This document shows positions 21,830 to 29,501 of a stretch of DNA of 64,000 nucleotides, piece by piece. The notes beneath the pieces are model-generated. The model did not search any database. It was not told the origin of the DNA and saw only the letters and a list, made by a program, of their open reading frames with translations. The translations under genes were made by a program, and so were the position numbers. Source of the stretch: Mesobacillus foraminis (GTDB lineage Bacteria; Bacillota; Bacilli; Bacillales; Cytobacillaceae); assembly GCF_004340465.1 (NCBI RefSeq), contig NZ_SLVV01000018.1:1-64000 (forward strand), given 5' to 3'. Within the stretch, counting starts at the first letter, position 1. Every line of letters begins with the position of its first letter.

Positions 21830-24800
21830 GAAAACGGTAAATGGTTTCTTTCCGTAAAAGAGAAGTGTTGTATTCCATCCTTAGTAGAAAGGAACCTTCC
21901 TTCGGATAAACATGTAATAGGAAATCGAATTTGCTTGTATGGTTGTTCTCGACTGTCAATTCAATCTGCAGATCTTTGATTTGGTAATGATGAATAAGTT
22001 CATTTTGATACGTAAACATCGTCTGGAATAATGGTGATGTACTGCGGCTTTGCCTTACTTCCATTTCCCCAATCACCACTTCAAGCGGCACATCCTGATA
22101 TTCCTGAGCCTCCAGGACAACCTGTTTTACGTGAAGGAACAGTTCTTCTAGAGTATTTTTGTCTTCAAGATTAATCCTCAAAGCCAAGGTATTCGCAAAA
22201 TAACCCATAATGGTTTCAAATTCCCGGAATGTTCGGTTAGCCATTACGGTGCCAATAACCAATTCGCCTTGTCCTGTATATCGATGCAACAGGAATGAAT
22301 AAAGAGAAAGCATGTAAACATAGGGCGTGACATCGAGTTTTTTGCAATGTTGGAGTATTTTTTCTGACAGAAGGGAATCTAGCTGCACGTCAAGGAAATT
22401 TCCTTCATGAGTGAGTATGGCCGGCCTGCTGTAATCGTATGGGAAGCTCAAAGATGGAACTCCTCCATCTAGACTTTTTTTCCAAAAATCAATCTTTTCT
22501 TGGAAACCGGCCTTCCTATCGGAAACCATGTTGTTAAGCCAATTCACATAATGTACATACTGAAGTTCATTCTTCTTAGGAAATCCCCCTCCGCTTTTGA
22601 ACTGCTCATATGTATCCAGGAGTTCTTTAACAAATAAATTAGTGGACCATCCGTCGGTAATAATATGATGGATGGATACAACCAGAATGCTATAGTCACT
22701 GTCCATCCTAAGGATGTTCAAACGAATTAATGGATCCCGCAAGAGATCAAAGGGTGTGTTAGCCTCTTTTTGGATAATCTCTTGTTTTTTGGATTCTCTT
22801 ACTATGTTTTCATGGAAGGAAAGATTCAGAATGTTAATTTTAAGTGTGTCATTTTGATAATATTGTTGTGGTTCTCCATCTGAGATTCGTAGACGGGTAT
22901 GTAAGCTCTCATGACGATTTATAACCTGTTCTAGGCTTACTTTTAGGCACTCCACATTTAATGCTCCCTTAAAATGAAGTGTAAAGGTGGAGGTGTAGAC
23001 AGGAGAATCCATATCTTTCTGATACAAAAACCATAGGCTTCTCTGCGAAGGTGTTAAAGGGGCAAATCTTTCTTTGGAATCTATTAAAGATTGAAAACAT
23101 AAGGTGCCATCATTATCCCCGGTAGCCTCGCATATCATTTTTGCAGTAAATAAGATCGTCGGGTTAGAGGAAAATTCCCTTGGGGTTATGTTGATCCCAA
23201 ATTGGGAACGGACCCTACTTAGCAATTGAGCGACCTTGAGTGAATCTCCACCCAGATGATAAAAATTGTCTGTAGTACGAACAATCTTCCTATGTAGGAT
23301 TTCTGAGAATACTTTCGTAAGTTTGACAACCACGCCCTTTTCTTTCCTGGAAAAAAGCTTTTCTGCGTCATTATCATTAGATTGTGGAATCAAACGTAAA
23401 GTCCTTTCGAAATCGCCTAAATATTGCCTCAATTCGAAGTAGTGCCTCGCTGAAGATGACAATTGATCAGTGGTATAGTAAACACAAATCATATCGTCCC
23501 CCTCTTTCTCGTCTTGAGGAGCATCTTGAGCCAAACCAATGTAATTGTAGTCGTGCATTTCGACTATGAGGTCATTGAATTCCCCTGCAATCAGACACTT
23601 TACTAATTCACCCCGCTGAATTTTCCCTGTAGATGTAATCGGAAAATCACATTCATTGATAGGTATAATGTATTTAGGCTGTATCCCTAGATACCTTCCT
23701 AAATAATGCTTGATATCTAATGCAATATGCTTTTCCAAATCTGAATCCTGTTTTATCGGGGAAAAGAATACAGCCAGGTCGTCGTTGGACTGTTCAGGAC
23801 TGGAGACAGCTGATACAGCAACGAACCCCTTTTTTACTCCAAACAACTCTTCAATCTGATTCTCTATCTCAAAGTTATAATAGTTTTTAGCATTGATAAT
23901 GATAATATCCTTTTCACGGCCCGTGATTGTCAGCGTTCCATCGCTTAAGAATCCCAGATCTCCGGTAATTAGCCAGCCATCCTCAGTAAAGGATTCAGCG
24001 GTTGCCTCGGGGTTTTTATAGTAGTTCTTTATTATGGTAGGTCCTTTTAATTGAATCCTTCCGACCACATCTTCCCTCAGTACAGTGTTTCGGCTGTCAA
24101 CAATTCTGACGGCCAAACCAGGCAACGGTTTCCCAAGGTTGGCAAATGTCACAGCAAAAGGATGGGTTTCCTCCGTCTGCCTAACAGCTTCTCCAAAGGA
24201 TGATCCTGAGACAAAAGACCAATTGGAAGAACCGATTCCGAAGGTGATTGGGCCGGATGCTTCCGTCATCCCATATTGAGGACAAAAAGCTTCCTCCCGA
24301 AAGCCATGTTTTCCTAATTCCGACAGTAGATCATTTAAGGTTCCTTTTGACACAGGCTGGCCTGCACTTAGTAAATATTTAATAGTTGATAGATCCCAAG
24401 ATCCTTTTCTTATCACTTCTAGGCGATCTTTTAAATGGCCAAAAGCAAAGTTTGGCGCCCAGCTGTATGTAATCTTATATTCATCAATCCAGTCCAGCCA
24501 GTTAATAGGGTTTTCGAGGAAGGCTTCTATATTAGTAAGTACTTGCCGACACCCTAAATAAATACCCATAAAATGCATGCTGGACAATCCGCCTGCATGA
24601 TGGAGAGGCATCCAGTTTAAGATGTTGTCTGTTTCTTCCAATCGCACCATTTGGAGGCTTGCGATTATATTGGATAGAAGATTTTTGTGTGTATACGTGG
24701 CTGCTTTAGGCATCCCAGTAGTGCCAGACGTCAGCAATATTAATGCAATCTCATCCTCATTGGGTTCATGAAGGACTGCATGTAAATGGTTGTGGTCAAG

Positions 24801-25454
24801 CATATCTTCCACAGAAAGGATACATAGGTCTTCCATCTCCCAAGAATTCCCTATCCTTTTTATTTCTGGGAATAGCGATTGCTCAGAAAGAATGACTGGC
24901 TTTTGAAACAGCCTCCACGTATTGTAAACCTTTGCCGCCTCAAAATTTTCCTTCGTATATTCTCCGGCCGCCTTTAGGGGGATGGGAATGATTCCACCTA
25001 GCAGACAGGCCCATAGGCCGCAAACTAGATTTCGTACATTTTCGATTTGCAAAATTGCAAATTGGCCGTTACCCACACCATTATTTTGAAGACCTGCTAG
25101 AATATTTATAGATTTTGAATAAAAATCTGAATACGATAGTGTTTCTTCTTCTCCATTTAGCGACAGGAAGACGAAACCTCCAGCACGAGAGCCGGTAGCC
25201 TTCCTTAATAATTCAGGTAGAGTACTGGCAACGTTCCTGTTATTCAGTAGATTATTTTGAAAAATAGCTTGGGGTCCTTCATGGTAATCCGTTGATGTAA
25301 TAGGTTCCATCCAAGATTCATTCAGGGAGGGGGCCACCGGAAGATCTTCATGAGGAGATGTGACAGGATTTGAGAATGTAATCTTAAAATCTTTAATTCC
25401 GTTCATATTACTTAGCTTTTCTATTAATAATTCAATAGTTTTTGAGTTACTCAA
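21786..25454 (-). CDS. Lipopeptide starter protein: acyl-AMP ligase - carrier - condensation domain
   Basis: Loads and transfers the acyl starter. From the TTG start, the AMP-forming ligase spans ~60-600 (LLTSGTTGMPKAATYTHKN near 240, GWLITGDLGFL further on). An acyl/peptidyl carrier has Ser ~738 in HLGGDSLK, and a condensation domain fills ~790-1222 with HHIITDGWS near 930. In NRPS systems an AL-T-C protein at the head of the line normally N-acylates the first amino acid, giving a lipopeptide; the ligase may be of the fatty-acyl-AMP class. I chose TTG at 25454 because AGGGGG sits nine bases upstream. ATG at 25472 is an alternative with a poorer site. A still longer reading from 25529 would begin upstream of the predicted transcription start. 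The C-terminus stops inside the normal C-A linker, and the next gene picks up the linker in another frame. Confidence 0.9.
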   Translation of the reverse strand: MSNSKTIELLIEKLSNMNGIKDFKITFSNPVTSPHEDLPVAPSLNESWMEPITSTDYHEGPQAIFQNNLLNNRNVASTLPELLRKATGSRAGGFVFLSLNGEEETLSYSDFYSKSINILAGLQNNGVGNGQFAILQIENVRNLVCGLWACLLGGIIPIPLKAAGEYTKENFEAAKVYNTWRLFQKPVILSEQSLFPEIKRIGNSWEMEDLCILSVEDMLDHNHLHAVLHEPNEDEIALILLTSGTTGMPKAATYTHKNLLSNIIASLQMVRLEETDNILNWMPLHHAGGLSSMHFMGIYLGCRQVLTNIEAFLENPINWLDWIDEYKITYSWAPNFAFGHLKDRLEVIRKGSWDLSTIKYLLSAGQPVSKGTLNDLLSELGKHGFREEAFCPQYGMTEASGPITFGIGSSNWSFVSGSSFGEAVRQTEETHPFAVTFANLGKPLPGLAVRIVDSRNTVLREDVVGRIQLKGPTIIKNYYKNPEATAESFTEDGWLITGDLGFLSDGTLTITGREKDIIIINAKNYYNFEIENQIEELFGVKKGFVAVSAVSSPEQSNDDLAVFFSPIKQDSDLEKHIALDIKHYLGRYLGIQPKYIIPINECDFPITSTGKIQRGELVKCLIAGEFNDLIVEMHDYNYIGLAQDAPQDEKEGDDMICVYYTTDQLSSSARHYFELRQYLGDFERTLRLIPQSNDNDAEKLFSRKEKGVVVKLTKVFSEILHRKIVRTTDNFYHLGGDSLKVAQLLSRVRSQFGINITPREFSSNPTILFTAKMICEATGDNDGTLCFQSLIDSKERFAPLTPSQRSLWFLYQKDMDSPVYTSTFTLHFKGALNVECLKVSLEQVINRHESLHTRLRISDGEPQQYYQNDTLKINILNLSFHENIVRESKKQEIIQKEANTPFDLLRDPLIRLNILRMDSDYSILVVSIHHIITDGWSTNLFVKELLDTYEQFKSGGGFPKKNELQYVHYVNWLNNMVSDRKAGFQEKIDFWKKSLDGGVPSLSFPYDYSRPAILTHEGNFLDVQLDSLLSEKILQHCKKLDVTPYVYMLSLYSFLLHRYTGQGELVIGTVMANRTFREFETIMGYFANTLALRINLEDKNTLEELFLHVKQVVLEAQEYQDVPLEVVIGEMEVRQSRSTSPLFQTMFTYQNELIHHYQIKDLQIELTVENNHTSKFDFLLHVYPKEGSFLLRMEYNTSLLRKETIYRFLEHYKRLLEGVVEN

Positions 25455-25530
25455 TAATCTAAACCCCCTCATAATATAATCCACTATAATAAAAATATAT
25501 TTCCTACAATATAAGTAAAAGTTTACCATT

Positions 25531-25560
25531 ATTATACGATGTTTGACATAGTTTTTTAAA
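25531..25560 (-). promoter_or_regulatory. Candidate promoter of the NRPS operon
   Basis: Read on the minus strand, a perfect TATAAT lies at 25536-25531. A weak T/A-rich -35 region (TTTAAA/TTAAAA-like) sits about 17 bases upstream. Transcription would start near 25524 and give a leader of about 70 bases to the TTG start. The -35 is poor, so an activator may be needed. This is a prediction from consensus only. Confidence 0.4.
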
Positions 25561-25623
25561 TAAAAAATATAAAAATTTACATATTTTATATTAAAAATAA
25601 CGACCTATCTTATTTAAATGCAT

Positions 25624-25656
25624 AAAAAAAGACTGTTTCCCTTAGGGTAACAGTCT
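25624..25656 (-). terminator. Intrinsic terminator upstream of the NRPS promoter
   Basis: A 12-bp stem with one mismatch (arms 25630-25641 and 25645-25656, loop TTA) is followed on the minus strand by seven T residues. It would stop leftward transcription before the NRPS promoter. No minus-strand gene lies just to its right, so it may insulate the NRPS operon from antisense read-through of the lanthipeptide genes, or act as an attenuator if a promoter lies further right. Confidence 0.65.
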
Positions 25657-25776
25657 AATATTCATAGCTAAATATATCGAAATACTTAAAAATATAAAAA
25701 AATATCAGAAAATATAAAAAAAGAATTGCATTTTTAAATAATATGTTATAAATTTACTTTAAAGGAGGTGAATAAC

Positions 25777-26004
25777 ATGAATGAAAAAGTTATCCAATAC
25801 TGGAGAGATCCAGCTACACGCTCTGCTCTTTCGGCAGCAGAACGCAACCAAATGCCTGTAAATCCAGCAGGAGATGTTCTTGCGGAAATTTCAGATGCGG
25901 ATCTTGATCAAGTTGTAGGTGCTGCAGATTGTGCGAATGTTTGCACATGGACAAAAGATTGCTCAATTTGTCCATCTTGGTCTTGCTGGAGCTGGTCTTG
26001 CTAA
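25777..26004 (+). CDS. lanA: Class II (mersacidin-type) lanthipeptide precursor, 75 residues
   Basis: Precursor of a ribosomal lanthionine peptide. ATG at 25777 is preceded by AAAGGAGGTG with a six-base gap, which fixes the start over an in-frame GTG nine bases earlier. The leader (residues ~1-49) has the mersacidin-family pattern: YWRDP near the start, NPAG at 29-32, then ISDADLDQVVGA ending in the Gly-Ala site cut by C39-type transporters. The core (~50-75) has six Cys (52, 56, 62, 65, 70, 75) and seven Ser/Thr. It includes CTWTKDC at 56-62, a variant of the CTLTxEC lipid-II-binding motif with Leu to Trp and Glu to Asp. The tail SWSCWSWSC is unusually rich in Trp. LanM and LanT follow on the same strand. 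No second precursor is visible, so a one-peptide product is likely. Confidence 0.9.
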   Translation: MNEKVIQYWRDPATRSALSAAERNQMPVNPAGDVLAEISDADLDQVVGAADCANVCTWTKDCSICPSWSCWSWSC

Positions 26005-26012
26005 TAGCATAA

Positions 26013-26046
26013 GCTGTTCAAATCATGGACAGATGATTTAAACAGC
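26013..26046 (+). other. Inverted repeat after the precursor gene
   Basis: Arms 26013-26026 and 26033-26046 form a 14-bp stem with one mismatch and the loop GGACAG. No T-run follows, so it is more likely an mRNA-stabilising or processing hairpin than a terminator. It begins nine bases after the precursor stop codon. Confidence 0.6.
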
Positions 26047-26096
26047 CCGCACTATTGCAACCATACTTACCGCTTAAACTTACAATACCTTTAGGA

Positions 26097-26125
26097 GAAG
26101 ATAGCAGCAATGCTATCTTCTTTCC
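26097..26125 (+). terminator. Partial terminator between precursor and LanM genes
   Basis: A perfect 10-bp stem (26097-26106 with 26111-26120) and a GCAA loop are followed by a short, interrupted T-tract (TTTCC). Lanthipeptide operons often place a leaky terminator here so that the precursor is made in excess over the modifying enzyme. The weak T-tract fits read-through into the LanM gene. Confidence 0.6.
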
Positions 26126-26212
26126 ATACTAAGATGATTATATTTATATATATACCCAATATCCACCACTTTATTCCCGATTGTTATTTTAATTACATAT
26201 AGGAGTGATTTT

Positions 26213-29200
26213 ATGCCTACAGATCAAGCCTTCAAGAAGGCATTTTTCATGGATGAAAGAGTCCAAAAGAAAACAACTGACGAACTGGTGTACGAAAGTC
26301 AGCCTGATGACTATTCCAATCTCCGAATCAGCAATTGGATAGACGGAATGGGAAGAAACGAAGACCTTTTTATTAAGAACTTACATTTACATAACATGGA
26401 ACACAAAGATTTATTGGAAATCATGAAGGATAAAAACTATGGCTTTGACCCCGATGCTGAATGGCTGGGAGTAATACGCGATATAGAAAATTTTGATCAT
26501 CGCAGACCGAAATTGCCCTCCATTCTCCAAAAGATAATTGCCTTTAATCCAAGAGAACCGATAACTTTTTTTAATTTCTTCCTTCCTTTTTTAAAAATCG
26601 GAGTGGAAAGAATTGAAAAAGCGATCTCATTAACTGAAAAAAGACATAGCAGATCTTTAATGGAGGAAAAGGTCCTATTCCAACTTGTACGTAATTTGGC
26701 TGAAACTTTAAGCAAAGTGAGTTTCCGGACGCTGACTTTGGAGCTGAATATAGCAAGATTGAGTGAAGTTTTAGTCGGGGAAACACCTCAGGAGCGCTAC
26801 AAATATTTCTCCGATACCCTCTTAACTGATAAAAACTACATAGCGGAAATCTACAGGCAATACCCTGTATTAATGAGGATCCTCTCAGGGAAAACGATTA
26901 AATGGGCTGATAATTTTGCGGAAATTTACGATCATCTCTTGTGTGACAAGAGTGCAATTGAACAACGTTTCTTTAATGGTACTCCATTCTCTGCCTTGGA
27001 GGACATAACAATGGGTATCTCCGACTCACACAATGGCGGCAAAGGAGTGGCCATTTTAAAGCTAAGCAATGGAAGAAACCTTGTGTATAAACCAAGGTCT
27101 TTGGAAATTGATGATCACTTTCAGGGTCTTCTGCACTGGTTCAACGCACTAAAAGAGGATAAGCTGGAGCTTCGGCCGATTAGCCTATTGAATAGAGGCA
27201 CCTATGGATGGAGTGAGTTCGTCGAACATAAAGAATGCTCAACAGAACAGGAAGTAAAAGACTTTTATCATAGAATGGGTTACTATCTGGCCCTCTTATA
27301 TTCGATCAATGCGATTGACTTTCACAATGAAAATCTGATTGCATGCGGCGAACATCCTGTCCTGATCGATCTTGAGACCCTTTTTAATCAAGATGCCGTC
27401 CAGTCAACGGACTCCGCCACTGCCCAGGAAATAGCCCTTAAAACTTTAAGCCAGTCTGTATTGGCGACTAATATCCTCCCTGTTTTCACTCTATACAATA
27501 AAGCCGAAGGGCGCGGCCTCAACATAAGCGGGATGGCGAATGGCGAAGAACAGCTTTACCCTTCCAAAGTACCCGTTATTCAGTCAAACCACACAGATGA
27601 ACAGAAAGTAGAGCGAGGATATGTTACGATTCCTCCCAGCTCAAATTACCCAACCTTAAATGGCGAAAAGGTAAATGTCACTCTGTATATAGATGAAATG
27701 ATGGCTGGGTTCAAAGAGGCTTACGGCCTTCTGGCCAGCAACAAGGATGGCCTTAAAAACGAGGTCAAGCGATTTGAGAATACAAGAGTCAGGCAGATAT
27801 TGCGGGCCACTAGCAGATACGGCAATCTTCTCGCCATCAGTTACCACCCTGACTATTTGCGGGATGGGCTTGACCGGGAGATGCTGTTAGGAAAATTATG
27901 GTTAGACACAGATATGCAGCCAGAATTAAAACAGGTCCTTCTCGCAGAGAAAGAGGACCTGTTGGAAGGAGACATACCGTACTTCACGACAGAACCAGGA
28001 CAGCCGCATATTTACGACAGTCAGGGACGTTGCTACGAAAATTACTATGAAGGGAGCAGTCTGTCCAAGACCCTGGAGAAAATCGATGGACTCGGCCCAA
28101 AAGATTATGAGGAACAGCTTCAAATCATCAAGCTTTCCATGCTGGCGCTGGGAACAACACCATCAGATAAAACTTCCGGTTACATTCCTGCTCTTCCGGA
28201 ACATCAAATCAAGCGAGAGCCTTTCTTGGAGGAAGCAAAAACAATAGCAGACTACCTAATTGATAGGTCCATACAGGGAACAAATAATGGACAGAAAGAT
28301 GTTTCGTGGATTGGCACCCGCCTTACCGACAATGCTGAGAGCCTCTGGAGAATAGCCCCACTCGGGAATGATTTATATGACGGGATAAGCGGCATCGCCT
28401 TGTTTTTTGGTTATTTGTACAAATATACCAAAGAACCGAAGTATAGGGATCAGGTCCAAAAATGCCTGCCTCCTGTAAAGGATTCCCTCAGGGACATGTT
28501 GACTTATCCTCAATATGCCGCGTTAGGTGCTTTTACTGGGGTATTGTCAAATATTTATATGATTAATCACCTGTCGGTGATATTAGATGAACCATCCTTA
28601 ATGGAAGAAATTAAAGAAGTGATGCCCAAGCTCCTCGAATCCATTCCTTATACACAGGAAGTGGACATTATAGATGGGTCCGCCGGATCACTTATTGTCT
28701 GTCTGGACCTTTACAACCAGACAAACGAGGAAATCTTTTTGGACGCCGCCAGAAAATTCGGAGAACAGATCCTTCAAAAAGCCATACATCAGACTAAAGG
28801 TATCGGTTGGAAAATCTCCGTATCAGAAGATGCGTTGCCAGGTTTTTCTCACGGAACCTCCGGGATTGTTTGGGCCTTATACGAACTTTTTCAATTGACT
28901 GGCGATGATAGGTTCTACGATGCTCTCAGCCAAGGTTTAGTGTATGAACGAAGTCTCTACATGGAAGAAAAAAAGAATTGGGCCCTCCCTGCTGCGATGG
29001 AACTGCCCCAGCTGCCATGCGCTTGGTGCCATGGGGCCGCGGGTGTAGTTTTGTCTCGGTTGCTCATGAAAAAGGCCGGTTACTCCGACGCTCTGATTGA
29101 TGATGAAATAAAAGCAGGTCTGGAAACCATTATCAAAGAAGGTTTTGGGAGAGACCATTCTCTTTGTCATGGCGATGTAGGTAACCTGGATGTACTGTTG

Positions 29201-29434
29201 CTAGCAAGCCAAGTGCTGGGAGATGAACTCTGGGAACAGTATGGCTATGCAGTTGGAGAGAAAGTATTAAAGGAAATCCAGGAAAATGGCTGGAAGAGCG
29301 GCCTTCCTCAGCACCTTGAAACATACGGCGCGATGGTTGGTATCGCTGGAATCGGCTTGGGACTGCTTAAGCTCTATGATCAAGACGGGGTGCCGTCATT
29401 AACCCGCTTAGAATCATTGACAAGTTTAAAATAA
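26213..29434 (+). CDS. lanM: LanM bifunctional lanthionine synthetase
   Basis: 1073-residue class II synthetase that dehydrates Ser/Thr in the precursor core and cyclises them with Cys. The start ATG has AGGAGTGA upstream. The N-terminal dehydratase domain contains the kinase-like segments ISDSHNGGKG and LVYKPRSL (~268-298), RGTYGWSEFV, and NAIDFHNENL followed by VLIDLETLF. The C-terminal LanC-like cyclase carries the zinc ligands Cys939 (WCHG) and Cys985-His986 (CHGD). Length is typical for LanM. It is the only LanM in the window and lies between the precursor and LanT, so it is the dedicated modifying enzyme. No frameshift or missing catalytic residue was seen. Confidence 0.96.
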   Translation: MPTDQAFKKAFFMDERVQKKTTDELVYESQPDDYSNLRISNWIDGMGRNEDLFIKNLHLHNMEHKDLLEIMKDKNYGFDPDAEWLGVIRDIENFDHRRPKLPSILQKIIAFNPREPITFFNFFLPFLKIGVERIEKAISLTEKRHSRSLMEEKVLFQLVRNLAETLSKVSFRTLTLELNIARLSEVLVGETPQERYKYFSDTLLTDKNYIAEIYRQYPVLMRILSGKTIKWADNFAEIYDHLLCDKSAIEQRFFNGTPFSALEDITMGISDSHNGGKGVAILKLSNGRNLVYKPRSLEIDDHFQGLLHWFNALKEDKLELRPISLLNRGTYGWSEFVEHKECSTEQEVKDFYHRMGYYLALLYSINAIDFHNENLIACGEHPVLIDLETLFNQDAVQSTDSATAQEIALKTLSQSVLATNILPVFTLYNKAEGRGLNISGMANGEEQLYPSKVPVIQSNHTDEQKVERGYVTIPPSSNYPTLNGEKVNVTLYIDEMMAGFKEAYGLLASNKDGLKNEVKRFENTRVRQILRATSRYGNLLAISYHPDYLRDGLDREMLLGKLWLDTDMQPELKQVLLAEKEDLLEGDIPYFTTEPGQPHIYDSQGRCYENYYEGSSLSKTLEKIDGLGPKDYEEQLQIIKLSMLALGTTPSDKTSGYIPALPEHQIKREPFLEEAKTIADYLIDRSIQGTNNGQKDVSWIGTRLTDNAESLWRIAPLGNDLYDGISGIALFFGYLYKYTKEPKYRDQVQKCLPPVKDSLRDMLTYPQYAALGAFTGVLSNIYMINHLSVILDEPSLMEEIKEVMPKLLESIPYTQEVDIIDGSAGSLIVCLDLYNQTNEEIFLDAARKFGEQILQKAIHQTKGIGWKISVSEDALPGFSHGTSGIVWALYELFQLTGDDRFYDALSQGLVYERSLYMEEKKNWALPAAMELPQLPCAWCHGAAGVVLSRLLMKKAGYSDALIDDEIKAGLETIIKEGFGRDHSLCHGDVGNLDVLLLASQVLGDELWEQYGYAVGEKVLKEIQENGWKSGLPQHLETYGAMVGIAGIGLGLLKLYDQDGVPSLTRLESLTSLK

Positions 29435-29501
29435 GTTATCAATTTTAACTCGCCTGTACTTCGGTTTTCCAGAGTATAGACGAGTTATAGGAGGTTAGGT
29501 T

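Noticed and set aside
25455-25529. Longer N-terminus for the starter protein
   Set aside because: It lies at or upstream of the predicted transcription start and reads as non-conserved hydrophobic residues; the AGGGGG-TTG start is better.
25768-25776. GTG start for the lanthipeptide precursor
   Set aside because: The GTG overlaps the ribosome binding site itself; the ATG nine bases later has ideal spacing.
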